Source: JANPLD01 sp031426355
Lineage (GTDB): Bacteria; Pseudomonadota; Alphaproteobacteria; Rickettsiales; UBA8987
Assembly: GCA_031426355.1 (NCBI GenBank)
Contig: JANPLD010000052.1
Coordinates: forward strand, 1-16,772
Length of the DNA stretch: 16,772 nt
Reading direction: 5' to 3'
A program made the position numbers and the translations under genes. Position 1 is the first letter of the stretch, and every line of letters starts with the position of its first letter. Shown piece after piece: positions 1 through 6,818 of this stretch. The notes under the pieces were generated by a model. It saw nothing but the letters and a program-made list of their open reading frames with translations. It was not told the DNA's origin and did not search any database.

Positions 1-906
1 GGCAGGCACTTTAAAACCTCAAAATCAAAAAAGCATACACTCGGAGAATTGATAGACAAATACATTACTAATGTTTTAGACTTAAAACTAAAAAGAACCG
101 CCAACCAAAGGCATTATCTTAAATGGTGGAAAGCTCAAATAGGTGATTATATTCTGGCAGAAGTAACCACCGCACTTATCACAGAAAGCAGAAACAAACT
201 TATTGGTCAGATAAATAGTTACGGCAGAGAAATTAGCGTATCCACCGCTAATAGATATATGACAGCTTTGGGTCATGTTTTTAGTATAGCCATTAATGAA
301 TGGGAGTGGATTGAAACTAACCCCATTAGAAAAATAAAAAAACTTCAAGAGCCAAGGGGCAGAGTTCGCTTTTTAGATGACGTAGAAAGAGCAAACTTAC
401 TTGAAGCCTGCAAACAGAGTGATAACCCACATTTATATTTAATTACCATTCTAGCATTAAGCACGGGAGCTAGAAAGAGCGAAATTCTTAATCTTAAGTG
501 GAAAGATATAGAACTCAATCGAGATTTACTCACATTTCACGAAACTAAAAACGGTGAAAGGCGTTCAATGCCATTAAAAGGCTATGCCCTTAACTTAGTA
601 AAAGAACACGGAAAAATAAAAGATTTAAAATGTGATTATTTATTTCCGAGCAAAGGTTCTTGCCAGCCTATAGACATCAGAACCGCTTGGAAAACCGCAG
701 TTAAGAAAGCCAAAATTGAAAATTTCCGCTTCCATGATTTAAGGCATAGTGCAGCCAGCTACCTTGCCATGAATGGGGCTTCACTGGCAGAAATAGCGGA
801 GGTGCTAGGACACAAAACCTTGCAGATGGTTAAACGCTATGCCCACCTTTCAGAAGCGCACACTGCAACGGTGGTTGAGAAAATGAATAAGAAGATGTTC
901 GGGTAG
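1..906 (+). CDS. Tyrosine recombinase / phage integrase, 5' end cut by the window
   Basis: Site-specific recombinase that would integrate and excise the island at the tRNA-Arg site. The frame is open back to base 1 and residues before the internal TTG at 49 (ending KKHTLGELIDKY) read like an integrase N-terminal region, so the gene starts upstream and 301 residues are present. A SAM-like core-binding domain (window residues about 17-115) is followed by a complete catalytic domain: Arg158 in STGARKSEI, Lys183 in HETKNGE, His245-x-x-Arg248 in HDLRHSAASYLA, His271 in LGHKTLQM, and the nucleophile Tyr280 in KRYAHLS. All six expected catalytic residues are present, so the enzyme is probably active. 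The next gene starts four bases after the stop, suggesting co-transcription. Confidence 0.95.
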   Translation, partial: GRHFKTSKSKKHTLGELIDKYITNVLDLKLKRTANQRHYLKWWKAQIGDYILAEVTTALITESRNKLIGQINSYGREISVSTANRYMTALGHVFSIAINEWEWIETNPIRKIKKLQEPRGRVRFLDDVERANLLEACKQSDNPHLYLITILALSTGARKSEILNLKWKDIELNRDLLTFHETKNGERRSMPLKGYALNLVKEHGKIKDLKCDYLFPSKGSCQPIDIRTAWKTAVKKAKIENFRFHDLRHSAASYLAMNGASLAEIAEVLGHKTLQMVKRYAHLSEAHTATVVEKMNKKMFG

Positions 907-910
907 TTAT

Positions 911-2935
911 ATGAAAACAGTTCAACGCACACCTTTTCAGCCAATTAGTGAATTTCTACCTGATTATAAAAAATGGTGGAACAAAAAAGACCTTACGGAA
1001 AACGAACTTTCGATTTTGATTTTTGGTATTAATCCCAGTGCATATGGGGAATGGTTAGAAATAAAGAAGTTAGATTACAGCAATAGAACGGTAGAGCAGA
1101 GAAAGTTTGAGGATAAGTTTGAAGCCTTTGCACGCAATGATTTAAAATATTTCGATATTGAGTCAGGATATTTCGGAATTGAAGGGCATAGGCAAAGAAT
1201 ATTAGATAGAAAACACAGCAAAAATCACAAATGGAATAAGCATCATTTTGTTGAAAGAATTTATGTTGAGGGCTTTAGCTATATAAAGTTTGAGGTAAAC
1301 AAAGGTTTTTGGTACTACCTTACTAGCATCAAGGAAAAACCTACAAAGTTTGATTACCTTACAAATCACGAAATATTTAAATATGATTTCACAAATAATA
1401 ACATTTCAAAAATAACCACAAAACATGATGCTATAGCGTTACTTCTAGGTTTAAACCCCGATTACTTAATAGAAGCAAATGAGATAAATAAGATATATAA
1501 AAAGTTCACAGGTAAAGATGTGGAGAAAGGAAATGCCTTTGATACATTAGTTGATAAACAAAAATTTTTAGTAAGAAATTTTCACAAGTTTTACGATAAT
1601 TATTATGGCTCTTGCTTGTTTTCGCCATTTTTACAAATAACAAGCGTATATAACAAAATGGCGGAGTATAAATTTGAGAATTTAAGACAGTTTGCCAATG
1701 AATTATATAATGACGGGTATATTTTAAAAAATACCGTAACTGACTTTTTAAACCAAAATGGTGTTGAACTAAAATATAACCATGATTCATGGGTTATACA
1801 AGAATATGACCTTTGGAAAACCAAGGGCTCCATCTCTCTAAAAAATGCTTTTAACCTAATCAAAGGTTATTTTAACGATGAAAAAAGACTAACAGACCTC
1901 AGGGAAGGATATTCAATACTATCAGATTATCTAAAAGCTAATGATGGATATGAAGCTAATGTTTGGGCTTACCATAAAGGAACTGAAGAATTTTATAACA
2001 TTTTAGATGTTATAGAAAATGAAATATCAGCAGGCGAGATAAAGTTTTTTGAAGGAAAAAAAGGAGATGTAATCACAAGCAAAGAAAGGCTTTTTAAAGC
2101 TGAGGAAATACTTGCTAGGATAATTGATAAATCTGGTTATGAACCTCCAAAGGCTTTGATGGAGGTGTTTTTTAATAATGACATAAAGAAATTAAAAAAA
2201 GAACCAAACAAGATTAATGATGAGGTTAACCTTGATTATATAATTGATTATATAAACTTAATAAAGATAGAGCTTAGTAATAAAATGGATAAAGATATAA
2301 GTTCATTAAATAACAAGATAGACCATTATACTAACAAGTTCGAAACATCTTTGTTACCACAATTTGAAAATACATCTGCGACATCAGTAACTAGAAACAA
2401 TACTACAATTAAAGCCAATCAAACTATTGGCATAGGCTTAAAAAGCATTGAATCCGCTATTATTATGTTAAAAGACGAGTTAGCAAAAGAAATAAAATCA
2501 ACTTTTGAAAAAGTAAGTTTTAATAATAACTTAGATAATTCACCTGATGAACAAAATATTTTAAAAATACGACCTGAAGACAATGATTTAAAAGAAATAG
2601 ATAAAAATCAATCACCAAATGTAAACGAAGCGTTAAAGAAAACTATAGAGCAAAGAGTGCTGACAAAACTTAGATACAGCATTCCCCCGCTAGTAAAAGC
2701 GGTAGAAATATATACATGCCATTTTATAGATAATGAACTAGAATTTGCAAATCTATCGGTTATGTGGAGTAAACTGAAAGCAGAATTTCCAGAGCCTAAA
2801 ACTCAAAGAATTATTAAGTATAATGAACACGGTACTGAATTTTTATATAATGCATTACAAAAACAACAATCCTCTCTCAAAAGAGAAATTAAAACCTCTT
2901 ATGAAGAACTAAAAACAAACATCCCAATAAGATAA
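911..2935 (+). CDS. Unknown 674-aa island protein
   Basis: A large hydrophilic protein with no signal peptide or membrane segment, so cytoplasmic. I recognise no named family. Two short stretches resemble each other: residues 29-44 (ENELSILIFGINPSAY) and about 170-185 (TKHDAIALLLGLNPDY). This 'hydrophobic run, Gly-[IL]-Asn-Pro' motif recalls proteins often found beside integrases in proteobacterial islands. The middle (about 440-560) is Lys/Asn/Ile-rich and partly coiled-coil-like. The C-terminal 75 residues (from about 595) look like a separate compact domain containing IPPLVKAVEIYTCHF. It starts four bases after the integrase stop without a strong Shine-Dalgarno, so it is probably translated from the integrase mRNA. 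It looks more AT-rich than the receptor and SDR genes, which fits transfer. Function unknown; regulator, replication or defence roles are all possible. Confidence 0.85.
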   Translation: MKTVQRTPFQPISEFLPDYKKWWNKKDLTENELSILIFGINPSAYGEWLEIKKLDYSNRTVEQRKFEDKFEAFARNDLKYFDIESGYFGIEGHRQRILDRKHSKNHKWNKHHFVERIYVEGFSYIKFEVNKGFWYYLTSIKEKPTKFDYLTNHEIFKYDFTNNNISKITTKHDAIALLLGLNPDYLIEANEINKIYKKFTGKDVEKGNAFDTLVDKQKFLVRNFHKFYDNYYGSCLFSPFLQITSVYNKMAEYKFENLRQFANELYNDGYILKNTVTDFLNQNGVELKYNHDSWVIQEYDLWKTKGSISLKNAFNLIKGYFNDEKRLTDLREGYSILSDYLKANDGYEANVWAYHKGTEEFYNILDVIENEISAGEIKFFEGKKGDVITSKERLFKAEEILARIIDKSGYEPPKALMEVFFNNDIKKLKKEPNKINDEVNLDYIIDYINLIKIELSNKMDKDISSLNNKIDHYTNKFETSLLPQFENTSATSVTRNNTTIKANQTIGIGLKSIESAIIMLKDELAKEIKSTFEKVSFNNNLDNSPDEQNILKIRPEDNDLKEIDKNQSPNVNEALKKTIEQRVLTKLRYSIPPLVKAVEIYTCHFIDNELEFANLSVMWSKLKAEFPEPKTQRIIKYNEHGTEFLYNALQKQQSSLKREIKTSYEELKTNIPIR

Positions 2936-3021
2936 ATTTCGTTCATTTTTCTTTTGGATTTCGTCTATTTTTCTCTTTTTCAAAAACCCTTCTCTTAAAT
3001 TTCCTTTTTAAATACAATGTA

Positions 3022-3051
3022 TTGACTGGGTAGCGCTTACTATTTTATTAT
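3022..3051 (+). promoter_or_regulatory. Sigma70-type promoter of the small-gene operon
   Basis: TTGACT (3022-3027), an 18-bp spacer, then TATTAT (3046-3051). It lies 58 bp before the 78-aa regulator gene and nothing else upstream would start that transcript. The spacer is one base longer than ideal. Confidence 0.55.
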
Positions 3052-3057
3052 TACCAA

Positions 3058-3077
3058 TGCACTTCAATTGATGTGCA
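3058..3077. promoter_or_regulatory. 20-bp palindrome at the expected transcription start (operator candidate)
   Basis: TGCACTTCAATTGATGTGCA reads as its own reverse complement except for one T:T pair at positions 6 and 15. It starts six bases after the -10 box, where a bound repressor would block initiation. Autoregulation by the DNA-binding protein encoded just downstream is the simplest guess. Confidence 0.5.
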
Positions 3078-3109
3078 GTTTTTAACAATAATAACTTAGG
3101 AGAAAATAT

Positions 3110-3346
3110 ATGGCTACTCAACAAAACCAATTATCAACCCCACTTCCAGTAGATAAACCTGATAAGGTTTATCTAACTCCACGACAATTACCGGAGCGAT
3201 TTCCTGCTTGGACTGAATCCGGAATTAGGTACTTAATTTTTAATGCTGAAACAAACGGCTTTAAGAAGTGTATCAAAAGAGTCGGGCGCAAGCTGTTAAT
3301 CGATGAAGCAATATTTGTTTCATGGATAGAGACGCAAAACGCTTAA
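3110..3346 (+). CDS. Small helix-turn-helix protein (AlpA/excisionase-like)
   Basis: A 78-residue DNA-binding-type protein. Residues 21-44 (YLTPRQLPERFPAWTESGIR) form the helix-turn-helix of a MerR/excisionase-like winged fold, and residues 52-74 include the strand-wing-helix signature RVGRKLLIDEAIFVSWIE typical of small AlpA/Xis-type proteins. Such proteins act as excisionase or as transcription activators of island genes. A strong Shine-Dalgarno (AGGAG, 3100-3104) precedes the ATG. First gene of a three-gene operon with its own promoter and an adjacent palindrome; it may bind that palindrome. The precise role, excision or regulation, cannot be told from sequence. Confidence 0.8.
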   Translation: MATQQNQLSTPLPVDKPDKVYLTPRQLPERFPAWTESGIRYLIFNAETNGFKKCIKRVGRKLLIDEAIFVSWIETQNA

Positions 3347-3353
3347 TCAAAAT

Positions 3354-3393
3354 GGGGAAGCGGTGAAAGTTTGCAGACCTGAACCGCAACCCC
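3354..3393 (+). other. Structured intergenic RNA stem-loop
   Basis: GGGG (3354-3357), AA, GCGGT (3360-3364), an 18-nt loop, ACCGC (3383-3387), AA, CCCC (3390-3393). The two arms pair perfectly apart from a symmetric AA/AA internal loop. There is no U-run afterwards, so it is not an ordinary terminator. It lies in the leader of the next gene inside the operon and could control its translation, protect the mRNA end, or be a small RNA or protein-binding site. Confidence 0.55.
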
Positions 3394-3434
3394 GCTCACA
3401 TTATCAACACAATCAATAATTATGAGGTTTTCAC

Positions 3435-3635
3435 ATGATAAACTTTCATTCGATAATTTGCAATCAGCATCATAAGTTGCCGCTATTTGTATGGGCTTCA
3501 AGCCTGAAAGGTCAAAAAATACAGCAGTTATACGCTGTTATTTACTTAAAGAGTAAGTTCGGGTTATCCGATACCAGAGCAAAGTTAATTGCCGAGCTTG
3601 CGGGCTTGCACTCTAACCAGTGGGGGAATGCATGA
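3435..3635 (+). CDS. Small island protein, 66 aa, unknown
   Basis: Short protein without signal peptide. The C-terminal half (YAVIYLKSKFGLSDTRAKLIAELAGLHS) forms two helices with a pattern I associate with small proteins of alphaproteobacterial islands found next to winged-helix genes; no biochemical function is known to me. GAGG at 3424-3427 is spaced well for the ATG at 3435. Its stop codon overlaps the next start codon (ATGA), so the two are translationally coupled. The synteny of HTH protein, this protein and winged-helix protein supports its being a real gene. Confidence 0.65.
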   Translation: MINFHSIICNQHHKLPLFVWASSLKGQKIQQLYAVIYLKSKFGLSDTRAKLIAELAGLHSNQWGNA

Positions 3636-3970
3636 GATATCCTGTAAATAGAATTTCCTTAAAAGCCGAAGTGGTTTTTAAGGTTTACGACCCTTTCAAT
3701 AAAACCGAGAAAAGCTTCGTTACTAAAGGCAGGAAGGCACAAACCTTGCTTTGCTTGGTCGAGGTTGGACAAAGAGGATTAACCAGTGAGGAGATTGCTA
3801 GTTGGGCATATCGTCTGGCGGCATATATCTCTGAGCTTCGCAATCGCTTTGGGTTAGATATAGAAACAACTAGGGAGCCTCATGAGGGCGGGGAACATGG
3901 TCGATACACTCTTCATAGCCTCGTAGAGATAATATCCGTCACTGAGCCTGATAATGTAAACAATAAGTAA
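3632..3970 (+). CDS. Winged-helix domain protein
   Basis: A 112-residue predicted DNA-binding protein. After an N-terminal strand region, the sequence GLTSEEIASWAYRLAAYISELRNRFGLDIET followed by GGEHGRYTLH matches the shape of a small winged-helix domain: helix, recognition helix with RxxxxISELRNRFG, then the wing ending in GRYTL. Proteins of this kind are common in alphaproteobacterial prophages and islands. I chose ATG 3632, which overlaps the preceding stop as ATGA and has GGGGGA just upstream, over a GTG at 3620 that would add four residues. The gene ends just before an intrinsic terminator, closing the operon. Likely regulator; target unknown. Confidence 0.75.
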   Translation: MRYPVNRISLKAEVVFKVYDPFNKTEKSFVTKGRKAQTLLCLVEVGQRGLTSEEIASWAYRLAAYISELRNRFGLDIETTREPHEGGEHGRYTLHSLVEIISVTEPDNVNNK

Positions 3971-3973
3971 CCG

Positions 3974-3999
3974 GAGGGCGGGGTAAAACCTGCCCTTTT
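3974..3999 (+). terminator. Intrinsic terminator of the small-gene operon
   Basis: GGGCGGG (3976-3982), loop GTAAAA, CCTGCCC (3989-3995) pair with one G-U, followed by TTTT. It comes six bases after the winged-helix stop codon. Confidence 0.7.
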
Positions 4000-4016
4000 C
4001 CAATGGTCAAAAAAAT

Positions 4017-4163
4017 ATGTCGAAAAATAAGAAAAAGAAAGGCGGAGAGAAGTATATAAATATCTATGCGCAGATGTATAAAAGCTCCGCTTTCAAGTTC
4101 CTAGCTTTACTAAACTATACTGTAAAAACTCTTTCTTTAGATGCCGTAAGTGCCATAATTTAG
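4017..4163 (+). pseudogene. Remnant of a small basic island protein, 48 codons
   Basis: ATG 4017 opens a frame beginning MSKNKKKKGGEKYINIYAQM and continuing YKSSAFKFL. This resembles the N-terminus of small island proteins that start with a Lys-rich tail and then a short 'conserved helix plus SxAFxxL' segment. After about residue 28 the resemblance fades and the frame stops at 4161-4163. The neighbouring frame then continues into a different protein remnant. I read this as the 5' end of one gene joined by a deletion to the 3' end of another. No good Shine-Dalgarno is visible, so expression is doubtful. It could alternatively be an intact tiny gene. Confidence 0.4.
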
Positions 4164-4369
4164 TACATGCCAGCAGTCAGGAAGGGGATATGGATAGAAT
4201 GGTAAGAAAAACCCATAAAATTAAGGATAGGCTGGGCGGTGAGGATAAATACTACAGAAAGCCTAAATACATGCGGCGGAAAAAGTATAGTGCATTAGTG
4301 GAAAAACTGGATAGGCTGGATATACAATTTGCCCATAATCTGGCGAGTAGATTCGGGTTTGTTATTTAA
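4082..4369 (+). pseudogene. 5'-truncated zinc-ribbon-type island protein
   Basis: Frame open from the stop at 4079-4081 to the TAA at 4367-4369, with no start codon before an internal ATG at 4190. It reads KLYCKNSFFRCRKCHNLVHAS, then SQEGDMDRMVRKTHKIKDRLGG, KPKYMRRKKYSALVEKL and a final ASRFGFVI. The Cys pattern (C-x6-C-x2-C) and the 'RKTxKIxxRLGG ... KPKxMxxKxYxxL' tail match a protein I recall from alphaproteobacterial prophages and islands, where a longer N-terminal part with more cysteines precedes it. That part is missing, so the gene looks truncated. A short product from ATG 4190 (59 codons) remains possible. Confidence 0.55.
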
Positions 4370-4399
4370 TATACTATAATATACTAAACAGTTCGGTTT

Positions 4400-4525
4400 A
4401 TGAGAATTGAAGCAGAGCAATTTTGTAATAAATTAGTTGAAATAATAGGTGAAAATAAGGTTACTAAACAGCAGGGAATTTATCATACTCCTGTATTTGT
4501 AGATAGACCAGGAAGAGCTCATTAA
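4400..4525 (+). CDS. Possible 41-aa protein, or fragment
   Basis: ATG 4400 gives a 41-residue frame beginning MRIEAEQFCNKLVEIIGENK and ending FVDRPGRAH before TAA. The helix-turn-strand look of the sequence is protein-like, but there is no Shine-Dalgarno and the product may be the start of a longer gene that was cut. It points convergently toward the 428-aa minus-strand gene. Function unknown. Confidence 0.3.
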   Translation: MRIEAEQFCNKLVEIIGENKVTKQQGIYHTPVFVDRPGRAH

Positions 4526-4554
4526 CTCGTGATGTCTCATAATAATTGGGAGCA

Positions 4555-5841
4555 TTATCTTAATCTACTTGAGATTTTTAAGTTTAAACTTTGCTCTAAT
4601 ATGCTATCGAATTCATTTCTCGATTTAGGAACCACTTTCCCATCATTATTCGGTAGTTGAAAAGCCCTCTCTAAAGTAACTTTAGATTCAGCGGTTAAAT
4701 TTCTAAAGATAAATTTTATCTCTTTTAAATTATAAAAAGAATTAAATTTAGTGCTGATTCTATTAGCATCCTTTAAAATGGCCAATTCTTCATCTTTTGC
4801 GCTTAATATGTCTTTTGTAGAAACGCCATTATTATTAGAGCTTATATATATTCTATATTTTTCAATTTTTTCTAAATCTTTATCGCTTGTTTTTAAGGCG
4901 TGATACATATGAAGCTTTCCTTCAGTAATTAATCTACATATCCCATCTTTAAAACCCGATATTTTTTTCATTTCATGTGGCTCCAGTCCAAGAGCATATT
5001 CAAGGGGCATTTCGTATTTTACACCAGACTCAATATCCGGATGAAACATCAATTTATATACATTGTCATTTGAAACAATTTGATAAGCGTTATTACTTAG
5101 GTTCAATAAAAAATCTATTGAGAACTTAGTATTACCAGCATTACTTGGTATTTCTATATTGCGTACCATCTCTGAGTAAAACCTATCTAATCTTGTAAGT
5201 TTACCATCTCTTTCAAGCTCTGCTGCTTCATTATAGGAGTTTATTATCCCTTCTTTGAAAAGATTCGCAATTTTTTCATAAGTAGCAATATTAATTGCTT
5301 GCTCTCTATTAGCAAAAAAATCGAATAGATTTATCTTTCTGGTATCAAAATTAAAACTACAAATTCCGCTATCATGGCTTAGACTTATTCCTGTTAATGA
5401 ATTTGTATATTTTGATAGCTTTAAAAATGAATTAGCAATTTCATCGCTAATTGCTAATATAGATTCATTACTTAATTTCAGTTCTGAAATTGGCTCTCTG
5501 CTATTAACAATTAAAAGCACAGTCTTAGCTGTATTACCTGCTATTTGCTCTATAGAATCTAAATCGTTTTTTAAAACTTCATCTTTTTTGTATATTCTCG
5601 CCGCATCAAGAAAAAGAAGGTTTTTTGCTAACGTTCTTACTGAATTACGAGTTTGTTTTCCTTCTTCGCTATTATAAAACCTAATGATTTCATTGGTTAA
5701 GGCTTGTTTGTTAAATAATGGCTGTTGCGATTGTCTGCTGCTTTCTTCATTAATAATTTTATTAAGAATAATTTGTGCAACCTCATCTATAGAAGCACTA
5801 TCTAATATTATCGACTGATTTTTTGTAGTTGATATATTCAT
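4555..5841 (-). CDS. Unknown 428-aa island protein
   Basis: A soluble, largely helical protein with no signal peptide, membrane segment or catalytic motif that I recognise. The N-terminal 100 residues are polar; the central and C-terminal parts contain regular amphipathic helices (for example SIDFLLNLSNNAYQIVSND and MPLEYALGLEPHEMKKI). Cysteines are few. A Shine-Dalgarno-like AGG sits five bases before the ATG at 5841. It is transcribed opposite to the rest of the island and its 5' end faces the right attachment site, a place where islands often carry a self-contained accessory gene. It looks as AT-rich as the 674-aa gene, which fits foreign origin. Function cannot be assigned; a defence or effector role is conceivable but unsupported. 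Confidence 0.8.
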   Translation of the reverse strand: MNISTTKNQSIILDSASIDEVAQIILNKIINEESSRQSQQPLFNKQALTNEIIRFYNSEEGKQTRNSVRTLAKNLLFLDAARIYKKDEVLKNDLDSIEQIAGNTAKTVLLIVNSREPISELKLSNESILAISDEIANSFLKLSKYTNSLTGISLSHDSGICSFNFDTRKINLFDFFANREQAINIATYEKIANLFKEGIINSYNEAAELERDGKLTRLDRFYSEMVRNIEIPSNAGNTKFSIDFLLNLSNNAYQIVSNDNVYKLMFHPDIESGVKYEMPLEYALGLEPHEMKKISGFKDGICRLITEGKLHMYHALKTSDKDLEKIEKYRIYISSNNNGVSTKDILSAKDEELAILKDANRISTKFNSFYNLKEIKFIFRNLTAESKVTLERAFQLPNNDGKVVPKSRNEFDSILEQSLNLKISSRLR

Positions 5842-5883
5842 TAACCTAAATTTGTATAATGCTAATATATCTAAAATAGATTA

Positions 5884-5901
5884 ATAAAGTGTTAACTTTA
5901 T
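5884..5901. promoter_or_regulatory. Inverted repeat in the leader of the 428-aa gene
   Basis: ATAAAGT, GTTA, ATTTTAT-type mirror: the arms ATAAAGT (5884-5890) and ACTTTAT (5895-5901) are perfectly complementary around a 4-base centre. It is 43 bp upstream of the 428-aa gene start and could be an operator for it, or part of the recombination region at the island end. Confidence 0.35.
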
Positions 5902-5918
5902 ATTTGCCTTCATAATTA

Positions 5919-5936
5919 TGGGACACTGGTGGGGCA
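5919..5936 (+). repeat. Short direct repeats near the island end (possible integrase arm sites)
   Basis: TGGGACA (5919-5925) and TGGGGCA (5930-5936) are near-identical and start 11 bp apart, about one helical turn. Tyrosine integrases commonly bind such arm-type repeats inside the element near each attachment site. The match is short, so this is only suggestive. Confidence 0.3.
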
Positions 5937-5960
5937 ATTGAGATTAAAAAAAGGCAATAT

Positions 5961-5988
5961 TTGACAATCAACAAAAATAGAATAGATT
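5961..5988 (+). promoter_or_regulatory. Outward-facing promoter at the right end of the island
   Basis: A perfect TTGACA (5961-5966), a 16-bp spacer and TAGATT (5983-5988) read toward the tRNA fragment and the host gene at 6117. Insertion separated that gene from the intact tRNA, so this element-borne promoter may replace lost read-through. Confidence 0.45.
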
Positions 5989-6050
5989 AGGCAACTAATT
6001 GAATTATATTATTAATACAGGCTGTGAGTGGTTGTGGATTATGACTAAAA

Positions 6051-6100
6051 TCAGCCTTCTAAGCTGAGGGTCAGAGGTTCGAATCCTCTCGGAGTCGCCA
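6051..6100 (+). other. Attachment site: 3' part of tRNA-Arg(TCT)
   Basis: From the anticodon stem to CCA everything fits a tRNA: stem TCAGC (6051-6055), loop CTTCTAA with anticodon TCT (6058-6060), stem GCTGA, 5-nt variable loop, T stem AGAGG/CCTCT around TTCGAAT (6078-6084), acceptor strand CGGAGTC, discriminator G and encoded CCA (6098-6100). The matching 5' acceptor strand GACTCCG and a D-arm are absent upstream, so this is not a functional tRNA. Such a 3' fragment opposite an integrase gene is the repeated core left by integration into a tRNA gene. Confidence 0.85.
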
Positions 6101-6116
6101 TTTTTAGGGTTTTATA

Positions 6117-6818
6117 ATGATAAAAAAGATAATAAAATTCTTTACGTTACTCATTACCCTTATTCTGTTTTCACCTTTAGCTAACGCTGAACTTCTTTCA
6201 AATAACATTTCTACGAAAAGGCTGATTCCTATCTATGAAGATTTTGTTGTTACTTATAACCCACCGAAATTTCCTGTAAAACCTGCAACCGAAACAAATA
6301 CTGCCAACTTACATATGTCTGAATTTGTACCGGAAGGGCAAAGCATAGATAACTGGAGTGAGATGCTTACCGTAATTGGTAACAAAGATATGAATTTAAC
6401 TCCCCTGCAATATTTCACAGGAATTTATAAACTCACTGAAAATGTTTGCGGCGCTGAAAATACCGCAGCGCAGATCATGAAAGAAAATGATAAAAGTATT
6501 GTTGCTGTAATGATGTGCGGAAAACTTAAAAACGGCGTTGATAATGTCGGCGGATTGAAGAAAGAACAAGGTGAATTGGCAGTGTACAGGATATATAAAG
6601 CCGGTAATAATATCATCTCTGTATTCTATTCATGGCGCGGCAAGTCTTTTGATGTGAAAGATAAGAATGATAAGAATTACCCGGTGACAAATGCTAAGGT
6701 AAAAGAATATATCCAGCTTTCATACAGCACTTTAATATGCAGTAAGAATACGCCAGAAGGTGAGTGTAAGGAACTGGCGAAACTATTACCTAAACTTGGA
6801 AATGGCGATATTAAGTAA
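6117..6818 (+). CDS. Exported protein of unknown function, 233 aa
   Basis: A periplasmic or secreted protein. A classic signal peptide (basic MIKKIIK, hydrophobic core FFTLLITLILF) ends at the likely cleavage site ANA|EL after residue 24. The mature part has four cysteines (NVCGAE, MMCGK, LICSK, GECKE) that could form two disulfides in the periplasm. I do not recognise the family. AGGG at 6106-6109 precedes the ATG. It begins 16 bases after the tRNA fragment and is the first host gene beyond the island. The next gene overlaps its 3' end, so the two are coupled, and the receptor gene follows closely; a shared role in envelope or uptake functions is inference. Confidence 0.85.
   Translation: MIKKIIKFFTLLITLILFSPLANAELLSNNISTKRLIPIYEDFVVTYNPPKFPVKPATETNTANLHMSEFVPEGQSIDNWSEMLTVIGNKDMNLTPLQYFTGIYKLTENVCGAENTAAQIMKENDKSIVAVMMCGKLKNGVDNVGGLKKEQGELAVYRIYKAGNNIISVFYSWRGKSFDVKDKNDKNYPVTNAKVKEYIQLSYSTLICSKNTPEGECKELAKLLPKLGNGDIK

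Larger units (their letters stand above)
1..6100. mobile_element. Genomic island integrated in tRNA-Arg (right part)
   Basis: The window begins inside a tyrosine recombinase gene and this region ends in a 50-nt 3' fragment of tRNA-Arg(TCT) with no 5' half. That is the usual layout of an element inserted in a tRNA gene: intact tRNA, integrase reading away from it, cargo, then a repeated tRNA 3' end. The left junction and the intact tRNA lie outside the window, so the full length is unknown but is probably only a few hundred bases more than seen here. Cargo consists of unknown proteins, small DNA-binding-type proteins and gene remnants. No conjugation, capsid or transposase genes are visible in this part, which suggests a small satellite-like or defence-type island; that last point is inference. 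Confidence 0.85.

Noticed and set aside
3620..3631. GTG start at 3620 for the winged-helix gene
   Set aside because: ATG 3632 overlaps the upstream stop (ATGA) and has a better placed GGGGGA; the GTG adds only four residues.
4526..4554. Terminator for the 428-aa minus-strand gene
   Set aside because: The ATGCTC/GAGaCAT pairing is short, bulged and lacks a T-run on the minus strand.
6001..6100. A complete tRNA-Arg gene
   Set aside because: Only the part from the anticodon stem to CCA is present. No GACTCCG acceptor strand or D-arm lies at the required distance upstream.
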